A DNA stretch of 64,000 nucleotides from Nonomuraea typhae (GTDB lineage: Bacteria; Actinomycetota; Actinomycetes; Streptosporangiales; Streptosporangiaceae): the NCBI RefSeq assembly GCF_009760925.1, contig NZ_VRLV01000002.1:372001-436000 (forward strand), read 5' to 3'. This document shows positions 1-8,576 of the stretch, piece after piece; position 1 is the stretch's first letter; the number at the start of each line of letters is the position of its first letter. The position numbers and the translations under genes were made by a program. The notes under the pieces are model-generated. The model was not told where the DNA came from, made no database searches, and saw only the letters and a list, made by a program, of their open reading frames with translations.

Positions 1-597
1 GAGCCGGAGGAGGAACTGCTCGCCGCGGACGCGGTGGCGGCCTACATCATCGGCCCCGCCTACGCCAGGGCGATGTTCACCCTCCGCCTGCGGCCTGACG
101 CGCCGGAGGCGGAGACACCGTCCGATCTTCAGCGCGCGGAGGTCATCCTGGCCGTTCTGGAACTCTGCTCCCACAAGGACGGCCAGTCCCGCTTCCCCGA
201 CCACGTGGCGGAACTGGCGGCCCTGTGGGACAAGCTGCTGGAGGAGTTCCATCTCAGCCCGCGCCCCGAGTCGCGTCCGCCCCTCGCCGAGAAGATCTTT
301 GACGCGCTGGTGACGGCCCGGATCCGCGGGATCCGTGCCATTAGCTGGGAGGACGTGCAAACATGTGCGAAGCAGCTCCGCACCGGCGGGAGGCTGCCGC
401 CGCTGGAGAAGCCATCCGACCTCGTGGTCATCCTCCTCAACGCAGGCTGGATAGCCAGGAAAGATCTAAAACCCGACAGCGTAGGCGAAATCGCCGAGCG
501 GATGATGAAGCACCTTAAGCCGGACAATACGGCTCGTGCTACCGAGCGCAGAAGCGACCAACCCCTCACCACCAAGCCTCCCAGGGGACAACGATGA
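1..597 (+). CDS. 3' part of an unidentified protein (cut by window edge)
   Basis: The reading frame is open from the first base, so the gene begins upstream; about 198 residues are visible. I recognise no family. It looks soluble and mostly helical, with no membrane segment. The last 25 residues are polar and Pro/Arg/Thr-rich, probably disordered. The stop overlaps the start of the TPR gene (ATGA at 594-597), so the two are probably translationally coupled and may act together. The final 150 bases use A/T-ending codons (AAA, CTA, ATA) more often than the neighbouring genes do. An internal GTG at 34 could be taken for a start, but the frame continues through it. Confidence 0.7.
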   Translation, partial: EPEEELLAADAVAAYIIGPAYARAMFTLRLRPDAPEAETPSDLQRAEVILAVLELCSHKDGQSRFPDHVAELAALWDKLLEEFHLSPRPESRPPLAEKIFDALVTARIRGIRAISWEDVQTCAKQLRTGGRLPPLEKPSDLVVILLNAGWIARKDLKPDSVGEIAERMMKHLKPDNTARATERRSDQPLTTKPPRGQR

Positions 598-3500
598 CGT
601 CACACCACGTGGCGATGGCCACGCTCTGGCGCAGCCGCCGGCGTGCCGACCTTGTCCCCGGCACCGCCGCGCTGGCGCAGGAGGTCGTCTGGCTGCTGGC
701 AGACCTGTGGGACGAGCGCGAGGACGGGCTGGCCGAGCGCGCGGACGTGCTGGGCGACCGGCTGCGCGACGCGCTCAGGGCCCGCGGGGCCGACGCGCAG
801 CACGACCTGAACGGCCTGCTCGGCCTGGTGCTCATCGCCCTCGGCCTGCTGGCGCGCGACGCCGGCGACCGGCCGCGGGACGAGACGCTGTTCGCCGAGG
901 GGCTCGAGACCTCGCCGTCGCACGCCTCCCCGTTGCACGCGCTGGCCCTGCTGCACACCGGCCGCGCCGAGGAGGCGGGCCGGATCCTGGCCGAGCTGAG
1001 CACCTCCGCCGACCCGCACGCGGCCTACGCGCAGGCGCTGCTGACCAGGCAGCAGGACCCGCACCTGACGCTCAAGCAGCTCGAAGCCGCCTGTGCCCGC
1101 TGGGAGCACGACCTCAAGCTGGCCCGGCTCCGCCACGACCTCGCCGAACGGCTCGGCAAGCTCACCCCGCAGGTGTGGAGCGGCCTCGGCCGCGCGTTGT
1201 CCGCCGCGGGCCACTACGCGGAGGCCATCCCGGCCCTGCGCCGTTCGGAGCTCGACGACGCCCCCACGTTCGAACTGCTGGCCACCGCCTACGAGAGCCT
1301 CGGCGAGCTCGAGCACGCCGCCCCGATGGCCGCGCGGGCCGCCGACCTCCTGTCCAGCGCCGAGCTGCACCTGCGGGCCGCCGACGCGTACGTCGCGACG
1401 GGCGGGCACGCCCAGGCGGCCCGGCAGGTGGACAAGGCGCTCGAGGCCGCCGACGAGCACGCCGTCCGCTTCGCCGCCGCGCAGATCCTGCTCGCCACCG
1501 GCGACATGCCCAGGGCGCTCGAGCTGATCCGCGAGGTCAGGGCCGACCTGCCCGGCGAGCCGCGGGCGCTGGCCGTCGAGGGCATCGCGTTGTTCGGCGT
1601 GCGCGACTACGACGCGGCTCAGCGCATCCTCACCCGCGCGCACGAGTCGCTGCCCGGCGAGCCGGTCGTGCTGCGGCACCTGGCCGTGACCCAGTTCAAC
1701 CTGAACCGGCTCGACCTGGCCGGTCCCCTGCTCAACCAGGCCCTGGACCTCGACCCGGACGACGGATGGATGCTCGCGGTCAGGGGCGACCTGCGGCGCC
1801 GGCTGGTCGACCTGCCCGGCGCGCGCGAAGACCTCGAGCGAGCGCACCGGGCGGGCTTCGAGGAGGCGTGGACGTTACGCCTGCTGGCCCAGGTCATCGA
1901 GGCCGACGACCCCGACCGGGCGTTGCGGCTGCTCGATCGATCGCTGGTCCTCGATCCCGGCAACGCCGCCGCGCACGCGCTGCGGGGGAAGGTCCTCTAC
2001 GACAAGGGCGAGCCGGCCGAAGCCGACGCCGCCCTCCGCGAGGCGCTGGGGATCGACGCCCACGATCCGGTGGCGCTGACCAAGCTGACCGAGGCCGGGC
2101 TGCTCCATTGGGGCGCCGAGCAGATCGCCCTGGTCAAGGCGGCGGTCGAGACCGCCATCGCCCGCGTGCCCGGCGACATCCCCCTGCGCTGGGCCTATCG
2201 CGCGATCCTCCTGGAGCAGGACCTGGCCGCCGCGGCCAGGGAGGTGGAGATGCAGATCACCGGCATAGAGCCACGCGACGGCGAGGACCACCGCCTCGTG
2301 GGCATCGCCTACAGCGAGCTCGGCGACCGCGAGGCGGCGGTGGCCACCTTCCGGCAGGGGCTGGCGCTCGTGCCCAACTACGCCGACCTCCACGCCCACC
2401 TCGGGGTGGAGCTCAACCTCCTCGGCCGCCACCAGGCCGCCGAGGAGGAGCTCACCAAGGCCGTCGAACTCGACGGCGACCACGCCTTCGCCCTGGCCAG
2501 ACTCGGCAACCTGCTGCTGGCCGCGGGCCGCTACGAGGACGCCGAGCCGTACCTGGAGAAGGCGAAGGATCTCTGGCCCGACAATCCCGACCCGCTGCTG
2601 GACCTGGCCGAGGTGCTGCGCATGACGGGGCGGCCGGAGGAAGGGCTGGAGCTGGCCAAGGAGGCGGTCGCGCTGCAGGAGTCGCCCTTCGCCGTCGGCT
2701 CGCGCGGCCAGCTCTACTACGCCGTCGGGGACCTCACCCGCGCCGCCGCGGACCTGAAGCGGGCCGTGGAGATGGACCCCGACCTCGACTGGGCGCGCGG
2801 GACGCTGGCCGAGGTCTACCGGATGACCGGCGAGCTGGACGAGGCCATCAGGGAGGCGACCAAGGCGATCCGGCCGAAGGCCGACAACCGCTGGCTGCTG
2901 TCGGTGCGCGGCGCCGCGCACTTCGCCAAGGGCGCCTACGGCAAGGCCGAGCCGGACCTGCGGGGCGCGCTCGTCCTCAACCATCCCGACGAGCCGATCG
3001 ACCTGCTGGCGCTGGTGACGCTGCGCAACACCCTGCAGCGCACCAAGCAGGCGGAGGAGGCGGTGGAGCTGCTGAGCGCGTATGCGACGGACGAGAGCGG
3101 CGTGCGCCCCAACCGCGACCCTCAGGCGGTGGTGTACTACTCGGAGGCGCTGCAGTACGTCGGCCGGGTGGAGGAGGCCAAGGACGTCCTCGACCAGGCG
3201 GCGCGGATCTGGCCCGAGCAGGCGTCGATCCACTCCGCGCTGGCGTGGCTGGAGTCGGCCATGGGCCGGCACGACGCCGCCCTGCGTGCCGCGCAGACCG
3301 CGGTGGACCAGGCCCCCACAAGCGCGGACCGGCTCTATGTGCTCGGCTCCATCCAGCGCACCGCCAAGGAGTCGCTGAAGGCGGTCGAGACGCTCACCAG
3401 GGCGGTGCGGCTGGAGCCGGAGGCCGCCTGGATCTGGGCCGAGTTGTCGATCGCGCTGGCCTATGTGGGCGCCTGGGACCTCGCGGTGGAGGCCGGGGTG

Positions 3501-4127
3501 GAGGCGACCGCACCCGGCCGCCAGGTCACCGCGTACTGCGAGGAGATGCTGGCCTGGGCCTATCGCTACCGCGACGAGCCGGACCTGCCGGCGGCGCTGG
3601 CCGCCTACGAGCGGGCCCTGGAGCTGGACGCCAACTCGGCCGGGGCCCACTCCGGCAAGGGCGACACCTTGTACGCGATGGGGCGGATCGAGCAGGCCCA
3701 CGCCTGTTACGAGAAGGTCCTGGATCTGCTCACCTCCAACGACCTCGATCGGCTCTCGACCAAGGCGTGGTGCCTGTATCGGCTGGGGCGTTTCCCCGAG
3801 GCGCTCGACTTCTACCAGCAGTACCTGGCCGTCAAGCGGGATCAGCCCGGGTTCGTGCTGTTCGACCTGGGTCTGCTGGCCTGGGCCGAGGGCGATGACG
3901 AGGCGGCCCGGCTGGCCTACGACAACGCGCTGGCGCAGACGGAGGAGGTGGAGGCGCGCGAGCGCCGCCGCGGACTGCTCGACGTGGCCGTCCGCGACCT
4001 GGAGTGCGACCGGCGCGGCAACCTCACGACCCGGGAGCAACTTTTGTCGAGGTTGCGGGGGGAACGTAGGCATTTGCCGAAATACGAAGGCACCACCGCG
4101 GCTCCAGATCCTTCTACTCCGGAGTAA
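594..4127 (+). CDS. Large tetratricopeptide-repeat (TPR) protein
   Basis: The 1177-residue protein is built almost entirely of TPR-type helical hairpins. Repeated units with the pattern A..Y...G....A......A....P are visible throughout, for example around residues 600-760 and 980-1100. No signal peptide, membrane segment or catalytic domain is visible, so it is probably a cytoplasmic scaffold; its partners are unknown. The ATG start overlaps the previous stop (ATGA), which fixes the start and implies coupling to the upstream gene. The first 60 residues are Arg-rich and not repeat-like. A simple hydrophilic tail ends the protein. Naming it beyond TPR protein would be a guess. Confidence 0.85.
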   Translation: MTSHHVAMATLWRSRRRADLVPGTAALAQEVVWLLADLWDEREDGLAERADVLGDRLRDALRARGADAQHDLNGLLGLVLIALGLLARDAGDRPRDETLFAEGLETSPSHASPLHALALLHTGRAEEAGRILAELSTSADPHAAYAQALLTRQQDPHLTLKQLEAACARWEHDLKLARLRHDLAERLGKLTPQVWSGLGRALSAAGHYAEAIPALRRSELDDAPTFELLATAYESLGELEHAAPMAARAADLLSSAELHLRAADAYVATGGHAQAARQVDKALEAADEHAVRFAAAQILLATGDMPRALELIREVRADLPGEPRALAVEGIALFGVRDYDAAQRILTRAHESLPGEPVVLRHLAVTQFNLNRLDLAGPLLNQALDLDPDDGWMLAVRGDLRRRLVDLPGAREDLERAHRAGFEEAWTLRLLAQVIEADDPDRALRLLDRSLVLDPGNAAAHALRGKVLYDKGEPAEADAALREALGIDAHDPVALTKLTEAGLLHWGAEQIALVKAAVETAIARVPGDIPLRWAYRAILLEQDLAAAAREVEMQITGIEPRDGEDHRLVGIAYSELGDREAAVATFRQGLALVPNYADLHAHLGVELNLLGRHQAAEEELTKAVELDGDHAFALARLGNLLLAAGRYEDAEPYLEKAKDLWPDNPDPLLDLAEVLRMTGRPEEGLELAKEAVALQESPFAVGSRGQLYYAVGDLTRAAADLKRAVEMDPDLDWARGTLAEVYRMTGELDEAIREATKAIRPKADNRWLLSVRGAAHFAKGAYGKAEPDLRGALVLNHPDEPIDLLALVTLRNTLQRTKQAEEAVELLSAYATDESGVRPNRDPQAVVYYSEALQYVGRVEEAKDVLDQAARIWPEQASIHSALAWLESAMGRHDAALRAAQTAVDQAPTSADRLYVLGSIQRTAKESLKAVETLTRAVRLEPEAAWIWAELSIALAYVGAWDLAVEAGVEATAPGRQVTAYCEEMLAWAYRYRDEPDLPAALAAYERALELDANSAGAHSGKGDTLYAMGRIEQAHACYEKVLDLLTSNDLDRLSTKAWCLYRLGRFPEALDFYQQYLAVKRDQPGFVLFDLGLLAWAEGDDEAARLAYDNALAQTEEVEARERRRGLLDVAVRDLECDRRGNLTTREQLLSRLRGERRHLPKYEGTTAAPDPSTPE

Positions 4128-4215
4128 GAAAGCCACTCCGTCAGGCCTCATCCGGCTTTCCGCCGGGTGAGGGCCGTGGCACGATAACGGCGCCTTCGAT
4201 TACGGGGAGAAGCCG

Positions 4216-5496
4216 ATGCGTGACGATCTGACACTACTCGCCACCCAGCAGACCCTCCGCCTCCGGGCCGGCTTCCCTTGCCGGTGGAGCGTGTGGACGG
4301 AGGACGGCCGGGGCTGGTACCCGGACGGCGCCTCCCCGGCCAGGGACACCGACGGCCTGCCGTACTTCCACGGCGACGACGTGGTCCTGGAGGTGCCCGC
4401 GCGGCCGCTCACCGTCCGCGCGGCCCGCGGCATGGAGTACGGCCACGCCGAGACGACGCTGACGCCACGCGGCGCGGGCGAGACCCTGGTGGAGCTGGTC
4501 CCGCCGCGCATCTACGACGCGGCGGCCCGCGGCTGGTACGGCGGCGACCTGCACGTGCGGCTCAACCGCCCGCCCCAGTGGGTGGCCGACTCCCAGCACG
4601 GCGAGGACCTGCACGTCGTCAACCTGCTGGCCGGCGACGACGACACCGAGGGCCTGTGGGCGGGCCGGAACCTGCCCTGGTCGGACGAGACGCACGTGGC
4701 CAGGGTCGGCCTGGCCAAGGACGCCCCGAGCGTGTCCTCGGACTCGGTGGACAAGCTACGCGCGAGGGGCGCGCTGATCGGCTACGCCAACGCCTTCCAC
4801 GGGCCGGTGGAGACGCCGGAGCAACTCGTGGGCGGCGGGCATCCGGTCCACGACGCCCGCATGTCCGTGGTGGACGCGGCGCTCGGGCTGGTCGACAGCT
4901 TCTCCTCGGCGATCGGCTCCGACCGGGCCTACCGGCGGCTGATCGGGGCGGGCAACCGGGTGGCGGCGGTGGCCGGCGCCGCGGGGCGCCTCGGGCCGAT
5001 CGGCGGCGAGCGCACCTACGCGCACGTGGCGGGCCCGCTGACCGCCGAGTCCTACGCCCTTGCCGTACGGCGGGGCCGTACGTTCGCCACGACCGGCCCT
5101 TTCCTGGAGCTGGCGGTCGAGGGCGAGGGCCCGGGGGCCACGATCGACCTGCAGCCGGGCGGCCGGGTGCGGGCGACGGCCCGGGTGATCGGCCCGCAGG
5201 TGGAGCGGGTCCGGCTGCTGACCGCCGACGGCGAACTGGCGGCGGGCCCGCCGAACGAGGTGGCGGCGGAGTTACGCGTGGACTGGCCGACGTACGTGGT
5301 GGCGGTGGCCGAGGGCGGCGGGCTGGTGCGCGCTCATTCGAGCCCTGTCTACCTGGACGTGGAGGGCCGCAGGGTGGCGAGGGAGGAGGACGTGACGTTC
5401 TGCCTGCGCTGGCTGGATCTGCTGGAGGAGCTGGTCAAGGACCGGGAGGGGCTGGTGGAGGAGGCCCGGCGCGTCTACCGCGCGCGCCTTGCCTGA
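4216..5496 (+). CDS. CehA/McbA-like (PHP fold) protein with degraded metal site
   Basis: This 426-residue protein has a GGGGAGA ribosome-binding site six bases before its ATG. The N-terminal half resembles actinobacterial CehA/McbA-type metallohydrolases: a beta-rich head, then the segment WYGGDLHVRLN at about residues 112-122, and later RRGRTFATTGPF. Family members usually read GDLHVHMN, so the second histidine of the HxH metal motif is Arg here. The later HPF-like and GTD-like metal positions are also not evident: NAFH stands where a histidine-proline motif is expected, and no GTD follows. The family hydrolyses esters or carbamates, but this copy may be catalytically dead. It is a single gene, convergent with glnII across a hairpin. 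Confidence 0.65.
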   Translation: MRDDLTLLATQQTLRLRAGFPCRWSVWTEDGRGWYPDGASPARDTDGLPYFHGDDVVLEVPARPLTVRAARGMEYGHAETTLTPRGAGETLVELVPPRIYDAAARGWYGGDLHVRLNRPPQWVADSQHGEDLHVVNLLAGDDDTEGLWAGRNLPWSDETHVARVGLAKDAPSVSSDSVDKLRARGALIGYANAFHGPVETPEQLVGGGHPVHDARMSVVDAALGLVDSFSSAIGSDRAYRRLIGAGNRVAAVAGAAGRLGPIGGERTYAHVAGPLTAESYALAVRRGRTFATTGPFLELAVEGEGPGATIDLQPGGRVRATARVIGPQVERVRLLTADGELAAGPPNEVAAELRVDWPTYVVAVAEGGGLVRAHSSPVYLDVEGRRVAREEDVTFCLRWLDLLEELVKDREGLVEEARRVYRARLA

Positions 5497-5504
5497 CAAT
5501 GGAG

Positions 5505-5538
5505 GGAACGCGGGTCCCATCGGGGGTACCCGCGTTCC
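5505..5538. terminator. Hairpin between convergent genes
   Basis: A perfect 11-bp inverted repeat (GGAACGCGGGT and ACCCGCGTTCC) with a 12-base loop lies nine bases after the CehA-like stop and before the glnII stop. There is no strong T-tract on either side. It probably acts as a bidirectional transcription end for the two convergent genes. Confidence 0.6.
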
Positions 5539-5555
5539 TCGTCGTCAGGCGGAGA

Positions 5556-6575
5556 TCAGACCTGGCCGGCCTTCTCCAGGGCGGCGCAACAGGTGTTGAC
5601 CAGCAGGCGGGTCACCACGTACGGGTCGACGTTGGCGTTGGGGCGGCGGTCCTCGATGTAGCCCTTGCGGTCCTTCTCGACCTGCCACGGGATGCGCACG
5701 GAGGCGCCGCGGTTGGAGACGCCGTAGGAGTACTTGTTCCACGGGGCGGTCTCGTGGGCGCCGGTGAGGCGGGACTCGATGTCGGAGCCGTACTGCTTGA
5801 TGTGCTCCAGCGGCTTGTCGCCCTCGCCGAGCGCCTCGCAGGCGGTGATGATGGCGTCGTAACCCTCGCGCATGGCCTTGGTGGAGAAGTTGGTGTGCGC
5901 ACCGGCGCCGTTCCAGTCGCCGCGGGCGGGCTTGGCGTCGAGGGTGGCCTCCACGCCGAACTCCTCGGCGGTGCGGTAGAGCAGGTAGCGGGCGACCCAC
6001 AGGTGGTCGGCGACCTCGAGCGGACCGGCCGGGCCTACCTGGAACTCCCACTGGCCCGGCATGACCTCGGCGTTGATGCCGGAGATCGACAGACCCGCGG
6101 CCAGGCAGCGGTCGAGGTGCAGTTCGACGATCTCGCGACCGAAGACGGCCTCGGCGCCCACGCCGCAGTAGTAGTGGCCCTGCGGGGCGGGGAAGCCGCC
6201 CTCGGGGAAGCCGAGCGGGCGCGAGCCCTTGAAGAAGGTGTACTCCTGCTCGATGCCGAACCACGACTCCTGGGCCGCGAACTGCTCGGCGATCGGGCGC
6301 AGCAGGGCGCGGGTGTTGCTCTTGTGCGGCTCGCCGTCGATCTCCTCGACCTCGCACAGGACCAGGATGTCGGAACCGCCGCGGATCGGGTCCGGGCAGG
6401 TGAAGACGGGGCGGAGCACGCGGTCGGAGGAGTGGCCCTCGGCCTGGTTGGTGCTGGAGCCGTCGAAACCCCACACCGGCGGCTCGGCGCCATCGGCAAG
6501 AATCTTCGTCTTGGCGCGCAGCAGAGCCGTGGGCTCGGTGCCGTCGATCCAGATGTACTCAGCCTTGTAGCTCAC
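5556..6575 (-). CDS. glnII: Glutamine synthetase type II (GlnII)
   Basis: The enzyme makes glutamine from glutamate, ammonia and ATP in the cytoplasm. The 339-residue length and the motifs match the eukaryotic-like GSII family (FDGSSTNQAEG, NAEVMPGQWEFQVGP, WNGAGAHTNFST, NRGASVRIP) rather than the larger GSI with its adenylylated tyrosine. I chose the GTG at 6575 because it follows GAAAGGA by seven bases and gives the family's usual start (SYKAEYIWIDGTEPTALLR). Longer in-frame extensions run into the kinase gene. It lies 22 bases after the nitrate-sensing kinase gene, so co-transcription is likely. Actinomycetes normally also carry a GSI elsewhere. GSII expression is usually nitrogen-controlled, but I saw no clear operator. 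Confidence 0.95.
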   Translation of the reverse strand: MSYKAEYIWIDGTEPTALLRAKTKILADGAEPPVWGFDGSSTNQAEGHSSDRVLRPVFTCPDPIRGGSDILVLCEVEEIDGEPHKSNTRALLRPIAEQFAAQESWFGIEQEYTFFKGSRPLGFPEGGFPAPQGHYYCGVGAEAVFGREIVELHLDRCLAAGLSISGINAEVMPGQWEFQVGPAGPLEVADHLWVARYLLYRTAEEFGVEATLDAKPARGDWNGAGAHTNFSTKAMREGYDAIITACEALGEGDKPLEHIKQYGSDIESRLTGAHETAPWNKYSYGVSNRGASVRIPWQVEKDRKGYIEDRRPNANVDPYVVTRLLVNTCCAALEKAGQV

Positions 6576-6597
6576 GGCGGTCCTTTCGGGATTTCTT

Positions 6598-8544
6598 TCA
6601 GCCACGCCGAGGCTGCCACCCGGCCGTTTCCCGGTTTTTGCCCGCATGTGAACGCCGTGTTAATCCGGTGACGATCAGGGACTGCGGAAGCAGGACAACC
6701 GCCGTGATGCCTCCGTAAGGCGACTTGTTGAGGGTGACCTTGATGCCGTGGCGGCGGGCGAGCATGCCGACGACGAGCAGGCCGAGCCGTTCGCTGTCGG
6801 CCAGGTCGAACTCCGGCGGGTCGGCCAGGCGGGCGTTGAAGTCCTCCCGGATGCCCTCGGGCAGGCCGAGCCCGCGGTCCTCCACCTCGATGGCGAAGCC
6901 ACGGCCGACGAGCTGCCCCTGGACCTGGACGGTGGTGGTCGGCGGGGAGAAGGCGGTGGCGTTGGCGAGCAGCTCGGTCAGCAGGTGGGTGACGTCGGAG
7001 GCGGCGGCGCCGTCCAGGAAGGCGTCGGGGATGGGCGGCGCGGCCACCCGGGTGTACTGCTCGACTTCGGCCACCGCCACGCGCACGACGTCGGCGACGG
7101 GAACCGGGTCGCCGGTGCTGGGGCCGCCCGAGGCGCCGGACAGCACGAGCAGTCCTTCGGCCTGGCGGCGCATGCGGGTGGTGAGCCGGTCGAGGGTGAA
7201 CAGGTCCTGGAGGGTGTCGGGCTCGGTGATCTGCCGCCGGATGACGTCGAGCTGGGCGAGCTGGCGCTGGACGAGCGCCTGGTTGCGCCGGGCCATGTTG
7301 CGGAAGACGCGGCCGAGGCCCTGGCGCAGGCCGGCCTGGCCGACGGCGGCCTCGATGGCGGTGCGGCGCACGCCCGCGAAGGCGTGGCCGACGTCCCGGA
7401 TCTCCTGGGTGGCGCCGTCGGTGGGGATGGGCGGCGCCTCGGCGTCGACGTCCACCTTCTCGCCGTCGCGCAGGTTCTCCACCACGCGCGGCAGCCGTAC
7501 GTCGGCGAGGTCGGCGGCGGCGTCGCGCAGGGCGTCGAGCTCCCCGGCCAGGCGGCGGCCGAGGCTGGCCGACCATACGACCGCGCCGAAGATCGTGGCC
7601 AGGCCGAACGCGCCGACGACGACGATCCTGACCACGATGGTGCCGGCTTCGTTCTCGGTGCGGACGTTGAGCAGCTCGGCGCGGGTGATGCGGAGCCGGT
7701 CCAGGGCGGCGCCGAAGCTCTCGGCGACGGACAGCCAGGAGGTGCGCTCGCGCGGCAGCGCGGCGTTTTCGATGATCTCGCTCTCGATCGCGCCGATCTG
7801 CCGGTGGTCGGCGGAGGCGAGCAGTTGGTCGTAGGGGCCGCGCAGCTCGGCGTCGAGCGCGGAGACGCCGTCCTCCAGCAGCAGGCGCCGGTTGGGGGCG
7901 AGCTGCTGGATCGCTGTGTACTCCTCCTTGGTCAGAAGCTCGCCCGGTGTCGCGGTCGCGCCGGCGATCAGCGCGTCCTCTCGCGAGAGCAGGTCGCGGG
8001 CGTGCGTGATGCGTTGAAGCCCGGCGGCCTGCTGGTAGAGCTTGATCTCGGAGACGGTGACGGCCTGGTCGTAGAGGCGGTAGACCTCGTCGGTGACCTC
8101 GCCGTACGCCTGGACCGCGGCCAGGCGGGTGGTTTCGCCGTCGTCGACCTGTTTGCGCACCGCGTCCAGCCCGCCGATCTTGCGCAGCACGGCGTCGATG
8201 GCCCGGCGCAGCTCGGGCGTGGTGACGGTGTGCGCCTCCTCCGTCGAGGACAGGGCGCGGAACTGCGCGGCGGCGGCGTTGGTGCGCTTGCGCGCGGTGA
8301 TGAGCAGGCTGCCGTCGGGGGGCGGCGCCGAGAGGAACATCGCCGCCGACTTGCGCTCGTACTGCAGCTCGGTGACGAGCGCCGCGGCGGGCGAGCTGAT
8401 CTTCTCGAACACGGTCGAAGCCCTGCGCAGCTCGAAGAAGTCGCCGACCACGTAACCGGCGACGAAGGTCCACAGCGCGACGAGCGCCACGATCGGCAGG
8501 CTGAGGAGGGAGTACAGCTTGAACCGCAGACTCTGCGATGCCAT
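6598..8544 (-). CDS. NIT-domain sensor kinase, conservon (CvnA) type
   Basis: This 648-residue membrane sensor has a membrane segment at about 10-33, an extracytoplasmic nitrate/nitrite-sensing (NIT) helical domain at about 40-300, a second membrane segment at about 302-325, a HAMP-like linker, then a dimerisation helix and an HATPase domain. The N box ELLANATAFSPP lies at about 524-535 and the G box DRGLGLP at about 556-562. CvnA-type kinases usually carry LDHLATRMRR in the dimerisation helix; here it is LDRLTTRMRR (451-460), so the candidate phosphoacceptor histidine is Arg. No conservon partners (roadblock, DUF742, GTPase) follow. Instead glnII is 22 bases downstream, which suggests a nitrogen-related role. 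The amidohydrolase gene ends 32 bases upstream on the same strand. Confidence 0.85.
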   Translation of the reverse strand: MASQSLRFKLYSLLSLPIVALVALWTFVAGYVVGDFFELRRASTVFEKISSPAAALVTELQYERKSAAMFLSAPPPDGSLLITARKRTNAAAAQFRALSSTEEAHTVTTPELRRAIDAVLRKIGGLDAVRKQVDDGETTRLAAVQAYGEVTDEVYRLYDQAVTVSEIKLYQQAAGLQRITHARDLLSREDALIAGATATPGELLTKEEYTAIQQLAPNRRLLLEDGVSALDAELRGPYDQLLASADHRQIGAIESEIIENAALPRERTSWLSVAESFGAALDRLRITRAELLNVRTENEAGTIVVRIVVVGAFGLATIFGAVVWSASLGRRLAGELDALRDAAADLADVRLPRVVENLRDGEKVDVDAEAPPIPTDGATQEIRDVGHAFAGVRRTAIEAAVGQAGLRQGLGRVFRNMARRNQALVQRQLAQLDVIRRQITEPDTLQDLFTLDRLTTRMRRQAEGLLVLSGASGGPSTGDPVPVADVVRVAVAEVEQYTRVAAPPIPDAFLDGAAASDVTHLLTELLANATAFSPPTTTVQVQGQLVGRGFAIEVEDRGLGLPEGIREDFNARLADPPEFDLADSERLGLLVVGMLARRHGIKVTLNKSPYGGITAVVLLPQSLIVTGLTRRSHAGKNRETAGWQPRRG

Positions 8545-8576
8545 CGTCCAGGGACGCTAGCACCAACCGGGCCCCG

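Noticed and set aside
1875..4151. Very long open frame on the minus strand opposite the TPR gene
   Set aside because: It mirrors the codon structure of the real gene in GC-rich DNA. Its sequence is low-complexity Gly/Arg/Gln/Leu and it has no start site.
6576..6647. Longer N-terminus for GlnII
   Set aside because: It would overlap the kinase gene, while the GTG at 6575 has a good ribosome-binding site and gives the usual family length.
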